Shown piece by piece: positions 28,404 through 41,439 of a stretch of 64,000 nucleotides of DNA (positions are counted from its first letter, which is position 1; each line of letters starts with the position of its first letter). The notes beneath the pieces are model-generated. The model worked only from the letters and a program-made list of their open reading frames with translations, was not told the DNA's origin and ran no database searches. This DNA comes from Mesostigma viride. Its lineage: Eukaryota; Streptophyta; Mesostigmatophyceae; Mesostigmatales; Mesostigmataceae. The stretch covers positions 1,997,411 to 2,061,410 of the forward strand of contig RPFO01000114.1 in assembly GCA_009746045.1 (NCBI GenBank). The letters are read 5' to 3'. The translations under genes and the position numbers were made by a program.

Positions 28404-31400
28404 AATGTCGTATTCGCGCCTTCACGTCAAATAATCTTATGCTACTTGGCATCAGCCAGGGTGCCCTGCAGGTATCCAAAAATGTGCAACGTTGCAAATG
28501 TGCTTTTTGCAGCATACCAAGGGCAGCTGCCGAGTTTGGCTGCAATCTTCAGGAGCTCATTTGCATGGTCTACGGTGCCTAAGCGGGCTGAAATCGTGCG
28601 ACATCGTGGTTTTTATGCTACTAAACGTCACCGTTGGGACCCCTGCAGGTATCCAAAAAATGTGCAACTTTGCAATCCCTCTTGGGGTACTAGAGAGACC
28701 TTAACCACCACATATGGGCCATGTTTAGAGCAAAACTGCAGCTAGGAAAAATTGACATGTCGTATTTGCACCTTTCACGTCAATTATTTTTATGCTGCTT
28801 GATGTCACCCAGGGTGCCCTGCAGGTATCCAAAACATGTGCAACTTTGCACATGTGCTTTTTGCAGCATGGCAAGGGCAGCTGCCAAGTTTGGCTGCAAT
28901 CTGAGCTCATTTGCACGGTCTAGGGTGCCTAAATGGGCTAAAACCGAGCAAAAACGCGGTTTTTATGCTATTTGACGTCACCCAGGGTGCCCTGCAGGCA
29001 TCCAAAAAATGTGCAACTTTGCACATGTTCTTTTATCAGCATGGCAAGGGCAGCTGCCAAGTTTGGCTGCAATCTGAGCTCATTTGCGTGCACGGTCTAG
29101 GGTGCCTAAACGGGCTAAAACCGAGCAAAAACGCGGTTTTTATGCTATTTGACGTCACCCAGGGTGCCCTGCAGGCATCCAAAAAATGTGCAACTTTGCA
29201 CATGTTCTTTTATCAGCATGGCAAGGGCAGCTGCCAAGTTTGGCTGCAATCTGAGCTCATTTGCATGGTCTAGGGTGCCTAAACAGGCTAAAACCGAGCA
29301 AAAATGCGGTTTTATGCTACTTGACGTCACCGTTGGGACCCCTGCAGGTATCCAAAAAATGTGCAACTTTGCAATCCCTCTTGGGGTACTAGATAGACCT
29401 TAACCACCACATATGGGCCATGTTTAGAGCAAAACTGCAGCCAGGAAAAATTGACATGTCGTATTTGCGCCTTCGCGTCAATTAATTTTATGCTACTTGG
29501 CGTCACCCAGGGTGCCCTGCAGGTATCCAAAACATGTGCAACTTTGCACATGTTCTTTTACCAGCATGGCAAGAGCAGCTGCCAAGTTTGGTTGCAATCT
29601 GAGCTCATTTGCATGGTCTAGGGTGCCTCCGGCCGCGCGCGGCAGGGCCGCCACCCGTGGACTTTTCGTGATAGACTCGGCATGGACATGTGCTACACTA
29701 GACGTGACGGGCTCACCCCCGGGCAGCCTCCTGGTTTGTCTGTAATATGGAGGCAGATGGTGCGCAAGGATAGATGGCAAGTAGTGATGAAGGAGACCAC
29801 CCCCAAGCCTGTGGGGGCTCCGCGTGTGACCAAGTATGGCATTCATAGCGATTCGGGCCGCGGTGCCCACACCCCTGTAACTAGGACCTAGATAGCTTAT
29901 ACCATCCATTCCATCCCATGTTCCCCTCCCACTGAGGACTTATGCTCACGTGACGCAGTCACGTGTCTATTAATTAATTAATTAATTAAGGGTGCCTAAA
30001 TGGGCTAAAACCGAGCAAAAACGCGGTTTTATGCTACTTGACGTCACCGTTGGGACCCCTGCAGGTATCCAAAAAATGTGCAACTTTGCAATCCCTCTTG
30101 GGGTACTAGATAGACCTTAACCACCACATATGAGTCATATTTAGAGCAAAACTGCAGCCAGAAAAAATTGACATGTCGTATTTGCGCCTTCACGTCAATT
30201 ATTTTTATGCTACTTGGCGTCACCCAGGGTGCCCTGCAGGCATCCAAAAAATGTGCAACTTTGCACATGTTCTTTTATCAGCATGGCAAGGGCAGCTGCC
30301 AAGTTTGGCTCCAATCTGAGCTCATTTGCATGGTCTAGGGTGCCTAAATGGGCTAAAACCGAGCAAAAATGCATTTTTTATGCTATTTGACGTCACCCAG
30401 GGTGCCCTGCAGGCATCCAAAACATGTGCAACTTTGCACATGTTCGTGTTTCAGCATGGCAAGAGCAGCTGCCAAGTTTGGCTGCAATCTGAGCTCATTT
30501 GCATGGTCTAGGGTGCCTAAACAGGCTAAAACCGAGCAAAAATGCGGTTTTATGCTACTTGACGTCACCGTTGGGACCCCTGCAGGTATCCAAAAAATGT
30601 GCAACTTTGCAATCCCTCTTGGGGTACTAGAGAGACCTTAACCACCACATATGGGCCATGTTTAGAGCAAAACTGCAGCCAGAAAAAATTGACATGTCGT
30701 ATTTGCGCCTTCACGTCAATTAATTTTATGCTACTTGGCGTCACCCAGGGTGCCCTGCAGGCATCCAAAAAATGTGCAACTTTGCACATGTTCTTTTATC
30801 AGCATGGCAAGGGCAGCTGCCAAGTTTGGCTCCAATCTGAGCTCATTTGCATGGTCTAGGGTGCCTAAATGGGCTAAAACCGAGCAAAAATGCATTTTTT
30901 ATGCTAGTTGACGTCACCCAGGGTGCCCTGCAGGCATCCAAAACATGTGCAACTTTGCACATGTTCGTGTTTCAGCATGGCAAGGGCAGCTGCCAAGTTT
31001 GGCTGCAATCTGAGCTCATTTGCATGGTCTAGGGTGCCTAAACAGGCTAAAACCGAGCAAAAATGCGGTTTTATGCTACTTGACGTCACCGTTGGGACCC
31101 CTGCAGGTATCCAAAAAATGTGCAACTTTGCAATCCCTCTTGGGGTACTAGATAGACCTTAACCACCACATATGGGCCATGTTTAGAGCAAAACTGCAGC
31201 CAGAAAAAATTGACATGTCGTATTTGCGCCTTCACGTCAATTAATTTTATGCTACTTGGCGTCACCCAGGGTGCCCTGCAGGCATCCAAAAAATGTGCAA
31301 CTTTGCACATGTTCTTTTATCAGCATGGCAAGGGCAGCTGCCAAGTTTGGCTCCAATCTGAGCTCATTTGCATGGTCTAGGGTGCCTAAATGGGCTAAAA

Positions 31401-31667
31401 CCGAGCAAAAATGCATTTTTTATGCTATTTGACGTCACCCAGGGTGCCCTGCAGGCATCCAAAACATGTGCAACTTTGCACATGTTCGTGTATCAGCATG
31501 GCAAGAGCAGCTGCCAAGTTTGGCTGCAATCTGAGCTCATTTGCATGGTCTAGGGTGCCTAAACAGGCTAAAACCGAGCAAAAATGCGGTTTTATGCTAC
31601 TTGACGTCACCGTTGGGACCCCTGCAGGTATCCAAAAAATGTGCAACTTTGCAATCCCTCTTGGGGT
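28404..31667 (-). repeat. right satellite arm, part 1: ~173-bp monomers in a ~520-bp higher-order repeat
   Basis: Same monomers as 22060-24577 in inverse orientation. Anchors (GAGCTCATTTGCATGGTCTA) near 30315, 30488, 30835, 31010, 31357 and 31530 give a two-A plus one-B pattern, period 520-522 bp. A retroposon (29629-29988) is inserted. The array breaks at CTTGGGGTAC and resumes at 35504 with the next bases of the same monomer. Confidence 0.92.
29629..29988 (+). mobile_element. (TTAA)n-tailed retroposon inserted in a satellite monomer, 9-bp TSD
   Basis: It is flanked by AGGGTGCCT at 29620-29628 and 29989-29997, which is monomer sequence. Body and tail match 53607-54052. It has hairpin CACGTGACGCAGTCACGTG at 29947-29965 and a tail of five TTAA units. 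A 70-codon frame (29682-29891) is shared with the other copy, so it may be a residual ORF end of a LINE. Confidence 0.88.
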
Positions 31668-31839
31668 ACCACATCATTCCAAAAAGCCATTTTTCCACCC
31701 TGAAAATTATTCTAGGATAGGCTAATGATTAGTTTGGCCTCAAATTTGGCACCAAGGTGCCTAATCAGATATCTTATGGTGGCATGTGGTCAAATAATTT
31801 TTTGGGAGTCGGCAGCATGGTAACATGGTGACATTTGCT

Positions 31840-32600
31840 AGCATAAAAATACCGAATTTTCAGCACTTTCTGGCATGTATGCGTATATAATGACATCAAA
31901 TGAACTCAGTTGGGCCTGGAACTTTGCACATGTTATAAACACATCCCATGCAGCATGCCCACAAAGTTTCAGGCTGGTTGGATCACAAAATGGTGACAGA
32001 TGCTAGCATAAATACCCCCAAAATGCAGTTTTTCAGGGTTTTCCAAGGGTTTCATCACACATATGCATATATAATGACACCAAATGAACTCAGTTGGGCG
32101 TGGAACTTTGCATATGTTCTAAACACATCCCATGCAGCATGCCCACAAAGTTTCAGGCTGGTTGGATGACAAATTGGTGACAGATGCTAGCATAAACACC
32201 ACAAAAATGCAGTTTTTCAGGGTTTTCCAAGGGTTTCATCACACATTTGCATATATAATGACATCAAATGAACTCAGTTGGACCTGGGACTTGGCACATG
32301 TTCGAAACACATCCCATGCAGCCTGCCCACAAAGCTTCAGGCTGGTTGGATGACAAACTGGTGACAAATGCTAGCATAAATACCACAAAAATGCAGTTTT
32401 TCATGGTTTTCAAGGGTTTCATCACACATGTGCATATATAATGACATCAAATGAACTCAGTTGGACCTGGAACTTGGCACATGTTCGAAACACATCCCAT
32501 GCAGCCTGCCCACAAAGCTTCAGGCTGGTTGGATAACAAATTGGTGACAGATGCTAGCATAAATACCACAGAAAAAGCAGCTTTCTATGTTCTTCCAAGG
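31840..32600. repeat. 184-bp satellite, about four units
   Basis: The anchor ATCAAATGAACTCAGTTGG recurs near 31896, 32080, 32264 and 32447 (period 184). It shares faint similarity with the 173-bp family around AAATGA(A/G)CTCAG and the following 'AACTT(T/G)GCA' segment, which suggests distant kinship. Confidence 0.9.
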
Positions 32601-33140
32601 GTTTCATGGCAATCATTCCACCTTGGTGTACAGAAGGTTCCAAACAACACATCATTACATTATGCATCATATTTACAATGCAGGAAGGCATACTTGGGGG
32701 CACATGCCTATAGTACAATGCATTAATAACAAAGCTCTAGCCAGCTAGCTAGCTATATAGTGGCTAATGCCACACCCGGGGGCACGTTCTCACGGCCCTG
32801 CATCCTTTTCCTTTTCTTCTTCTCTGCATCTGACAGGGGCCTGCCCCCCACCTTCTCATCCACCAGCCTGGTGAGCACCCTGACGTTGGTGACTTGCGTC
32901 AGCTACCCTACCCCCATGGCACGCTTGGCCTTACGCTTGGTGAAGGTGGAGGGGACCGTGGGTGCGACAGTTGGTCTGGGTTTTCATCACCCCCTTCCTA
33001 CAGTACATGCGTGTGCTCCAACGCCTAAGCAGAGAAGCACACACACACACATACACACACACACACACGTCGATCCCTTACCCACCCACCCACACACACA
33101 CACACACGTACACATGTATCCACCCACCCATGCATACACG
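32601..33140. other. low-complexity and unassigned sequence in the nested element
   Basis: Single-copy-looking sequence to about 33030, then CA-rich microsatellite (ACACACAC, ACCCACCC). No gene supported. Confidence 0.5.
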
Positions 33141-33310
<170 letters not shown>

Positions 33311-33316
33311 GTCATA

Positions 33317-34491
33317 CCCTCCCTCCCTCCCTCCCTCCCTCCCTCCCTCCCTCCCTCCCTCCCTCCCTCCCTCCCTCCCTCCCTCCCTCCCTCCTCCCTC
33401 CCTCCCTCCCTCCCTCCCTCCCTCCCTCCCTCCCTCCCTCCCTCCTCCCTCCCTCCCTCCCTCCCTCCCTCCCTCCCTCCCTCCCTCCCTCCTCCTCCCT
33501 CCCTCCCTCCCTCCCTCCCTCCCTCCCTCCCTCCCTCCCTCCCTCCCTCCCTCCCTCCCTCCCTCCTCCCTCCCTCCCTCCCTCCCTCCCTCCCTCCCTC
33601 CCTCCCTCCCTCCCTCCCTCCTCCCTCCCTCCCTCCCTCCCTCCCTCCCTCCCTCCCTCCCTCCCTCCCTCCCTCCCTCCTCCCTCCCTCCCTCCCTCCC
33701 TCCCTCCCTCCCTCCCTCCCTCCCTCCCTCCCTCCCTCCCTCCCTCCCTCCCTCCCTCCTCCCTCCCTCCTCCCTCCCTCCCTCCCTCCCTCCCTCCCTC
33801 CCTCCCTCCCTCCCTCCCTCCCTCCCTCCCTCCTCCCTCCCTCCCTCCTCCCTCCCTCCCTCCCTCCCTCCCTCCCTCCCTCCCTCCCCCTCCCTCCCTC
33901 CCTCCCTCCTCCCTCCCTCCCTCCCTCCCTCCCTCCTCCCTCCCTCCCTCCCTCCCTCCCTCCTCCTCCCTCCCTCCCTCCCTCCCTCCCTCCCTCCCTC
34001 CCTCCCTCCCTCCCTCCCTCCCTCCCTCCCTCCCTCCCTCCCTCCCTCCTCCTCCCTCCCTCCCTCCCTCCCTCCCTCCCTCCCTCCCTCCCTCCCTCCC
34101 TCCCTCCCTCCCTCCCTCCCTCCCTCCCTCCCTCCCTCCTCCCTCCCTCCCTCCCTCCCTCCCTCCCTCCCTCCCTCCCTCCCTCCCTCCCTCCCTCCCT
34201 CCCTCCCTCCCTCCCTCCCTCCCTCCCTCCCTCCCTCCCTCCCTCCCTCCCTCCTCCCTCCCTCCCTCCCTCCCTCCCTCCTCCCTCCCTCCCTCCCTCC
34301 CTCCCTCCCTCCCTCCCTCCCTCCCTCCCTCCCTCCCTCCCTCCCTCCCTCCCTCCCTCCCTCCCTCCCTCCCTCCCTCCCTCCCTCCCTCCCTCCCTCC
34401 CTCCCTCCTCCCTCCCTCCCTCCCTCCCTCCCTCCCTCCCTCCTCCCTCCTCCCTCCCTCCCTCCCTCCCTCCCTCCCTCCCTCCCCCCTC
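33317..34491. repeat. (CCCT)n microsatellite, ~1.17 kb
   Basis: Almost pure CCCT repeats with occasional 3-base units (CCT) that shift phase. The 490-525-codon 'PPSLPPS' and 'GREGGREG' frames are artefacts, because four-base units keep all frames free of stops. Confidence 0.98.
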
Positions 34492-35501
34492 CCTCATTCA
34501 TACACCCGTTCATTCATGCATGCAGCCGCTCATCATTAACACGCCTCCGTTGGGAAACTCACGGGGTATGAACTATGAAACGGGCGGTAAGAAAGGAAGA
34601 AGGAGCCGCCTCCCCAACATGCCGCCCGGCAAAGGCAGCGATGGGCCGTCCAGGAGGGAAACACTGCGCTTTCCCTTGTACGCCGGGGTGCGCAGGCGAC
34701 GTGCGGGCACTGTCGCGTGTAAATTTGCCTGCCCGCCCCAGTCCTTCTCGGAACGCCTCCCCAGAGCATGCCGTCATGGTAAGAGCTCTTTTCGCCCGTC
34801 GCCGGAAGCTTAAACAACAAGAATACGCCGGTTAATGACCAGAAAATGGGGGGTTGTCGACGTTATAAACCAGTAGCTGTGGTTTTTCCCGCACCCCGAG
34901 CACACTCCGGACGGGGCCAGCAAGCCCCGCCCGCAGGATAAACACCGGCGATGTTGCTGCGCCCAAGGTAAGTCATATAGCTGCAAGAAAAGACGTAAAA
35001 GCGATTAAAAGCACGACATGCAGTGTTGCCCCTGTCAGCGCTCCTATAATTCTCACTTTTTCGCGGAAGGGGCGTAAAAATCGGAAACGCAAAATTAAGG
35101 GAAATCCATCGCTGGGTTTCTTTGAAATGATGTTAGGAACTGGTAGAATGTGTCCATAACCAACGAGAGCATGTTTTTCCTGTCTGTGTTTTACCTTGCA
35201 CACACACGGGTCGGGCCGGTTGGTGTGCAAAACGCCCGCCTGCTGCCCACGTGCCCTCGCTGCAGAAAAAAAAGAAACTGTTTTTCAGGTTTTTTAATGT
35301 ACGATAATTTTCCTTATGTAATTGCCGTCCGAACAAGCGAAATAACGTCCAAAATGGTTGCGTAATCAGCTCGCAATAAATTTTCGCGTCACCATAGCCG
35401 TGCACACCGAATTTCAGTCAACATTGCACGGCACACCGAATTTCGTCAAATTTCGCGCGGGAATTACCGGGGTGCGCAAGGCGCGGCGTCGGACTGATGT
35501 G
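34492..35501. other. no gene recognised; right end of the nested element
   Basis: Moderately GC-rich sequence with open frames on both strands around 34536-34835 but no recognisable domain. Confidence 0.4.
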
Positions 35502-35503
35502 AC

Positions 35504-36828
35504 TAGAGAGACCTTAACCACCACATATGGGCCATGTTTAGAGCAAAACTGCAGTCAGGAAAAATTGACATGTCGTATTTGCGCCTTCACGTCAATTATT
35601 TTTATGCTACTTGGCGTCACCCAGGGTGCCCTGCAGGCATCCAAAACATGTGCAACTTTGCACATGTTCTTTTATCAGCATGGCAAGGGCAGCTGCCAAG
35701 TTTGGCTCCAATCTGACCTCATTTGCATGGTCTAGGGTGCCTAAATGGGCTAAACCGAGCAAAACTGCATTTTTTATGCTATTTGACGTCACCCAGGGTG
35801 CCCTGCAGGCATCCAAAAAATGTGCAACTTTGCACATGTTCGTGTATCAGCATGGCAAGGGCAGCTGCCAAGTTTGGCTCCAATCTGAGCTCATTTGCAT
35901 GGTCTAGGGTGCCTAAATGGGCTAAAACCGAGCAAAAACGCGGTTTTTATGCTATTTGACGTCACCCAGGGTGCCCTGCAGGCATCCAAAAAATGTGCAA
36001 CTTTGCACATGTTCGTTTATCAGCATGGCAAGGGCAGCTGCCAAGTTTGGCTGCAATCTGAGCTCATTTGCATGGTCTAGGGTGCCTAAACAGGCTAAAA
36101 CCGAGCAAAAATGCGGTTTTATGCTACTTGACGTCACCGTTGGGACCCCTGCAGGTATCCAAAAAATGTGCAACTTTGCAATCCCTCTTGGGGTACTAGA
36201 TAGACCTTAACCACCACATATGGGCCATGTTTAGAGCAAAACTGCAGCCAGAAAAAATTGACATGTCGTATTTGCGCCTTCACGTCAATTATTTGTATGC
36301 TACTTGGCGTCACCCAGGGTGCCCTGCAGGCATCCAAAAAATGTGCAACTTTGCACATGTTCTTTTACCAGCATGGCAAGGGCAGCTGCCAAGTTTGGCT
36401 CCAATCTGAGCTCATTTGCATGGTCTAGGGTGCCTAAATGGGCTAAACCGAGCAAAAACGCGGTTTTTATGCTATTTGACGTCACCCAGGGTGCCCTGCA
36501 GGCATCCAAAAAATGTGCAACTTTGCACATGTTCTTTTATCAGCATGGCAAGGGCAGCTGCCAAGTTTGGCTGCAATCTGAGCTCATTTGCATGGTCTAG
36601 GGTGCCTAAACAGGCTAAAACCGAGCAAAACCGCGGTTTTTATGCTACTTGACGTCACCGTTGGGACCCCTGCAGGTATCCAAAAAATGTGCAACTTTGC
36701 AATCCCTCTTGGGGCACTAGATAGACCTTTACCACCACATATGAGTCATATTTAGAGCAAAACTGCAGTCAGGAAAAATTGACATGTCATATATTTGGCA
36801 CCAAATGCCCTGAAAAGCACCTTCACGT
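35504..36828 (-). repeat. right satellite arm, part 2
   Basis: It continues the monomer broken at 31669. Anchors near 35885, 36057, 36405 and 36578 again give ~520-bp periodicity. The outer end (CTGAAAAGCACCTTCACGTC) is the inverse of 22060-22100, so this part forms the terminal inverted arm with the left array. Confidence 0.92.
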
Positions 36829-36981
36829 CAATTTTCTGACACAAGCCATAAAAAATTTTTGGTCAGAACATTGTTTTGGTGTTTTTCCCAACCATATGCG
36901 TCATTGAAGACCAAAAAACGCATATCTCAAAAAATTTGGTTTTGGTAAATGCAAATTTACCAAACCTACGGGTGTTTGGGG

Positions 36982-38964
36982 ATAGCTGTCCTCACGGCCT
37001 GCGGGCAAGGCAGTGGAGGGCGTTGCCGGCCCCCCAGAGTCCTCGGCAGAGGCAGAGGGTAACTGCAAAGGGGCAGGAGTCAGCATGTCGGCGGGAAAGA
37101 GGTCGGCCTCCGCAAAGGGGGCCGCCGGAAGCCACTGCGCAGCCTGCGGGGCCCGGTTGCGCCACGTCTCGTCGAACTGCACGTGCTTGCGCTCGATGAC
37201 ACGCCCGCCGCCCGTCGCCTTGTCGGGCACCCACACGAGGTAGGCCGGGGAGTCAAGCTTGTATCCCACGAAGAGGCCATCCTCAGCGCGAGAATCAAAC
37301 TTCTCACGGGCTGCCCCCTCAACCAAGACGTGGGAGGGGCAGCCAAACACACGCATGCCGGATAAATCCGCAGGGCGCCCATACATGAGGAAGTAGGGCG
37401 TTGCGTGCTCCGGGTTGCTGCGGCAGGGCAGCCTGTTGATGATGTAGATGGCGCATGCAAAGGCTAGAGCCCAGAACTCCTTGCCGAGGCCAGCATGCGC
37501 CAGCATGCTCCTGGTCATGCTAACTGCGACGCCCCAGAATCGCTCCGCCACGCCGTTCTGCTCCGGCGTATAGGGGGACGAGAACTCTTGCCGCACGCCA
37601 TACTCGGCGCAGACGGCGCGCCAGTCCTGGCCAGTGAAAACCGCGTCTTGGTCGGAGCGAAGCTCCACAGGCGCCGTGGCCGCGGACGCCCGGAACGGCT
37701 TGATCTCCGTGGCCAGGAAGTGACGCAGGCTCCCAACGGCAGCGTCCTTCGTCTTCAAGAAGTAAACCCAGTGAAAACGAGTGGCTTCATCCGTGATGCC
37801 CAGGACATACCGCCAGTCCCCCAACACGGCAGGGGTCCGCATGGGACCTAGCAGGTCGCAGTGCAGGCGATGGCGAGGGGTCGCGCAGCGTGGCGTCGTG
37901 CTGGGGGGAAAGCTGCTCCGCCGCAAGTGACCGGCAGGGCAGGAAGGACACGTGGGAGCCTTGGGACCGTGGGTCACCATGTTTGAGGCGGGGTCGGCGG
38001 CTAGCCGAGCAATACGATCCGCGCCAGCGTGTCCGAGGCGCAGGTGCCACTGCATCAGGTCCACGGGGGCGGCTGATGTGGCGAGGGCATGGGGCGCCAC
38101 CCCGCGGAGCAAGTAAATGCCGTCACACTCCACGAGGGGGAACGTGCGGGTCCCCAAAGTGAGGCGCAGGTGCTTAAAGTCCACATCATGGCCGGCTTTA
38201 AAGAGCTGGCTCACCGAGAGTAGGCGGGCCTGAAGGCCTGGGACATACAAAGCTGGGCCGAGGTGCACGTCCGGGGTGCCGAGCCGGAGAAGCAGAGGGC
38301 CCCTGCCGCCCGCATGCAGATTGCCGCCCGAGCCGGTGATGCGCAGCCGGAAGGCGGGATCAAATCCATCGCCAAAGTCCGCCCGGTGAGGCGTCATGTG
38401 GTACGTGGCACCCGTGTCAACCACCCACTCCGGGGCACACCTAGCCGAGGCCGTTGCGGCCGTGTGAAGCACAGAAGGAGCGGTGGTTGAGGAACCAGCC
38501 GTCGAGTCCGAGGAGGTGCTGGGGCGGGGTGCCGAGAGACGACTGCCCGAGCGGGACGGGGAAGGCGCAAGGCCGTGCACTGGACGAAGCGAGGCCTGCC
38601 CGTGAGGCTGCACACCGTCGCGCAGGGAAGCACCTAAAGGGTTGGCGCGCAGGGAAGCACACAAAGGGCCTCGACCCACGTGGAACGCGTACGTCGTCTC
38701 CAAGGGAGGCAGGCCTGCGTCGGTGTGATGGGCGTGCCCGGCGCCGTCACCGCGGAGGTGAGCAGGGCGCTGGGCGGGATGGGCAGTCCAGCAGGTGGCG
38801 GCGTCATGTCCAGGCTTGGCGCAGACGGAGCAGGGCGGCCCGCGACCACGCCCGACCCCTGCGCCACCACCGCGACCACCACCGCGCCCGCCGCGCCCCC
38901 CGCTGCTACCGCCATGGCCGTGGCCGTTGCCGTGGCCATTGCCGTGGGCGCGGCCGTTGCCGTG

Positions 38965-39034
<70 letters not shown>

Positions 39035-40040
39035 CTTCCGGTGCCGTTGCTGTTGCCGTTGCCGTTGCCGCGGGCACCGCCATTCCGTGGGCCACGCCCC
39101 CGGCCAGGGGTATGGTACGCGTGGTTGGAGGCAGAGCCAGAATCTGCAGGGGACGGGAGGCCACCCGTCAGCAGATCTTCAACTTCCATCAGGCGCTGCC
39201 GCAGGACCGGAACAGTCTCGACCTCGTCAAGACGGAGGGAGATTAGCGCGGGCCGGTACTCGGCGCGCAGACCGCTGAGGACGCTGGCAATGAAGGCAGC
39301 GACTGGGAACGTAATGCCTGCAGCCTGTAGCTTGGCGTACAGCAGTTCCGAGCGGTTCACATACGGCTCCACAGTCTCGCGAGCAGTTTGACGAAGTTGG
39401 GCCATTTGTTTCCACAAGTCCAGACGCATGGACTTGGTGAGCTTGCCATGCTCATAGACCTGGATGAGCTTGGTGATGGCCAGACTGCCCAGGCGACGAT
39501 CCAGGGGGAGCGTCTGCATCAAGGCACGCGCAGGCCCATCGACGACGGCCAACAAGGCAACGTAAAGGAGCCGATCCAGTTGCACGTTCTGGACAACACC
39601 TGCCAGCACTCCAAGGAGGCCAGCATAAAGGGAAACAAGGCCCAAAAAATGGTCCTTAAAAGGGATCCACAGCGTCCAATCTGAGCCGGTAAAAACCTTG
39701 ACCCCACGAACATCCTTCAAAAGCTCCTTGCAAGCCACAAAGGAGGCTCGGGCGGGGCCCCCCCCCGCCGTACCGCGGCTCAAACCACCACCGTCAACCG
39801 CCCGATTCTCACCATCGGGAGCACCGAGGGCGGCGTCCTCGTCACCACCGGGCGGGGCAAAGCCAGGGCAGCCAGCCCAGCTGCTGCGTCAAAAAATACT
39901 TCGCCTGGGAGACCCGAATCGGTTAGAGTTACGGATGTTGCAGTCAAAGCGGCCAGACCGGCAGAGTCGTCGGCATCAAAATCGTTACTGCCAGCAGCGC
40001 GACTCGCGGAAGCGACCTGGCTACGAGTGCCGGAAGCCAT
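36982..40040 (-). CDS. copia polyprotein, 5' part: gag, protease, integrase (one frameshift)
   Basis: The long frame runs from 39783. A likely true start, MASGTRSQ at 40040, lies in another frame, and the frames change near 39870, so gag carries one indel. Gag contains a DWTLWIPFKDHFLG-type region and a Gly-Asn hexanucleotide repeat (38935-39075). A canonical CCHC knuckle follows: CSVCAKPGHDAATC (C-x2-C-x4-H-x4-C). Protease: WVVDTGATYHMTPH. Integrase: HLRLGH...CPSC zinc-binding pattern, then a core with LHCDLLGPM, RSDQDAVF and PYTPEQNGVAERFWG (D, D, E). The frame ends where the 15-kb element starts and resumes in phase at 21918. A copia family with intact catalytic motifs, currently split. 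Confidence 0.93.
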
Positions 40041-40264
40041 TCCAGCAAAAAACAGCAGAAAACTCCGAAAAAAAGGTAACGTTGACCAAGAGATTCCGGC
40101 CAGGAATCGAACCAAGCACCTTTTGTATTACGCGCCAGACGGGAATCAAACCTCCGCCTACGCTGTCGTCATGCAAATCTTGCCGAAATACACAAATCTA
40201 AAGTCAACCGCGAGCAGAGCCTCGGAAACGACTTTTACCAGCGGTAAGCAGGTCGAAAGGCGTG

Positions 40265-40284
40265 CGAACCGCACTCCGATGCCA
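40265..40284 (-). promoter_or_regulatory. primer-binding site of the copia element
   Basis: On the minus strand TGGCATCGGAGTGCGG directly follows the 5' LTR end. It begins with TGG as for a tRNA 3' CCA. It resembles the TGGTATC... site of plant copia elements but differs enough that the primer tRNA is uncertain. Confidence 0.65.
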
Positions 40285-40716
40285 TGTTAGGAGTGAGAAA
40301 ACAATGTTTGCCACAAAGTTTTACTTTATTTCACTCAGATAAAAATAAGTCTCAGTCGGCAGCTGGCCGGCTGCTAGTTCCACCACAGGAGTGTGTGAGG
40401 TGTGAGGTACTGAGAGAGCAAACAAGGTGCGTAGCTTCGCCTTTTAAACAATTCCAGGCTCAGCTACTGGGTAGCAGTTATGATCTACCTACAACGTGGC
40501 CACACCAAACCGGTTCTTTTCTGACTGTGTGGCAGTTACAATCATAACGTGATCTCAAGCCAACCATTCACAACCAAAGTTCAAGGTCAGTCACAGAATG
40601 ACTGGGTCACTTATGGAACAGAACTTAAACATGCGGCACATGCCCGTCCATGTAGTCCAGAGCTAGCACTAAACTATAAGTACTAGTTTCAGGCAGGTGT
40701 GTCGATACTTCTGACA
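40285..40716 (-). repeat. 5' LTR of the copia element
   Basis: 432 bp, identical by eye to 19278-19709. The right target copy GTTTT follows at 40717-40721. Confidence 0.95.
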
Positions 40717-41439
40717 GTTTTCTTATTCCGGCGCCCAATGGCCTCCGGGACAGGCGCGCCGCGCCAGACTCGCCCGCCTTTGGGCTTTGGGCGTCTTGGA
40801 ATTTGGCTTTGGGCGTCTTGGAAGTTGGCTTTGGGCGTTTGCTCTTTTGGCAGATTTCTACACTACACTGGTACTACGTAAAAAAGCACAGACTGGTGCG
40901 GCGTAACATTTTTAAACTTGGTAAAATTACCGCCGCACAGCCAGCCAGAACTGGACAAGGTGATGGCCGCAAGTAGTCGTTGCTGGGCTATCGTATTTGT
41001 AGCATGGGGCGTTTCACCGAGTCTACGGTTAGCATGATGGGGAGGATTCCTAACCTTCATTATGTGGGTTAAGTAGGGGTGGTCATAGTGGCCGGTTTCC
41101 CTCGCTTCCTTGTAAACCAGGCTCTGCGTCAAGATCACAGACGACCGGGTAAGTAGTTGTTCCAGTCTGTTCTAGTTTGTATGACGCCTGCTATTAGGCG
41201 TTCTTGTTATTGTCGTTCATCATCGCCGTGACCGTCGTGGCCAGCAGCGTGCTTTTTTTACATACCGGATGGTGTCGACTTGTGTATTGATAGCGCATTG
41301 GTGAATATCGCTGCATGGAGGAATATCGGCTACAACCCGCGGGAAAGTGCTGGCTCCAATGTTCTTTTTGTATGCAGGCTGACGGCACTGCCAAGCCGGA
41401 GACGAATATGACGCTCGTTAAAATGCCAGTCATTCAGAC

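Noticed and set aside
27725-28582. VGGWVGGW and THPPTHPP frames
   Set aside because: (CCCA)n microsatellite artefact.
40085-40150. tRNA-like T-arm sequences in the copia leader (GGTTCGATTCC)
   Set aside because: Two B-box-like matches without pairing stems; no cloverleaf.
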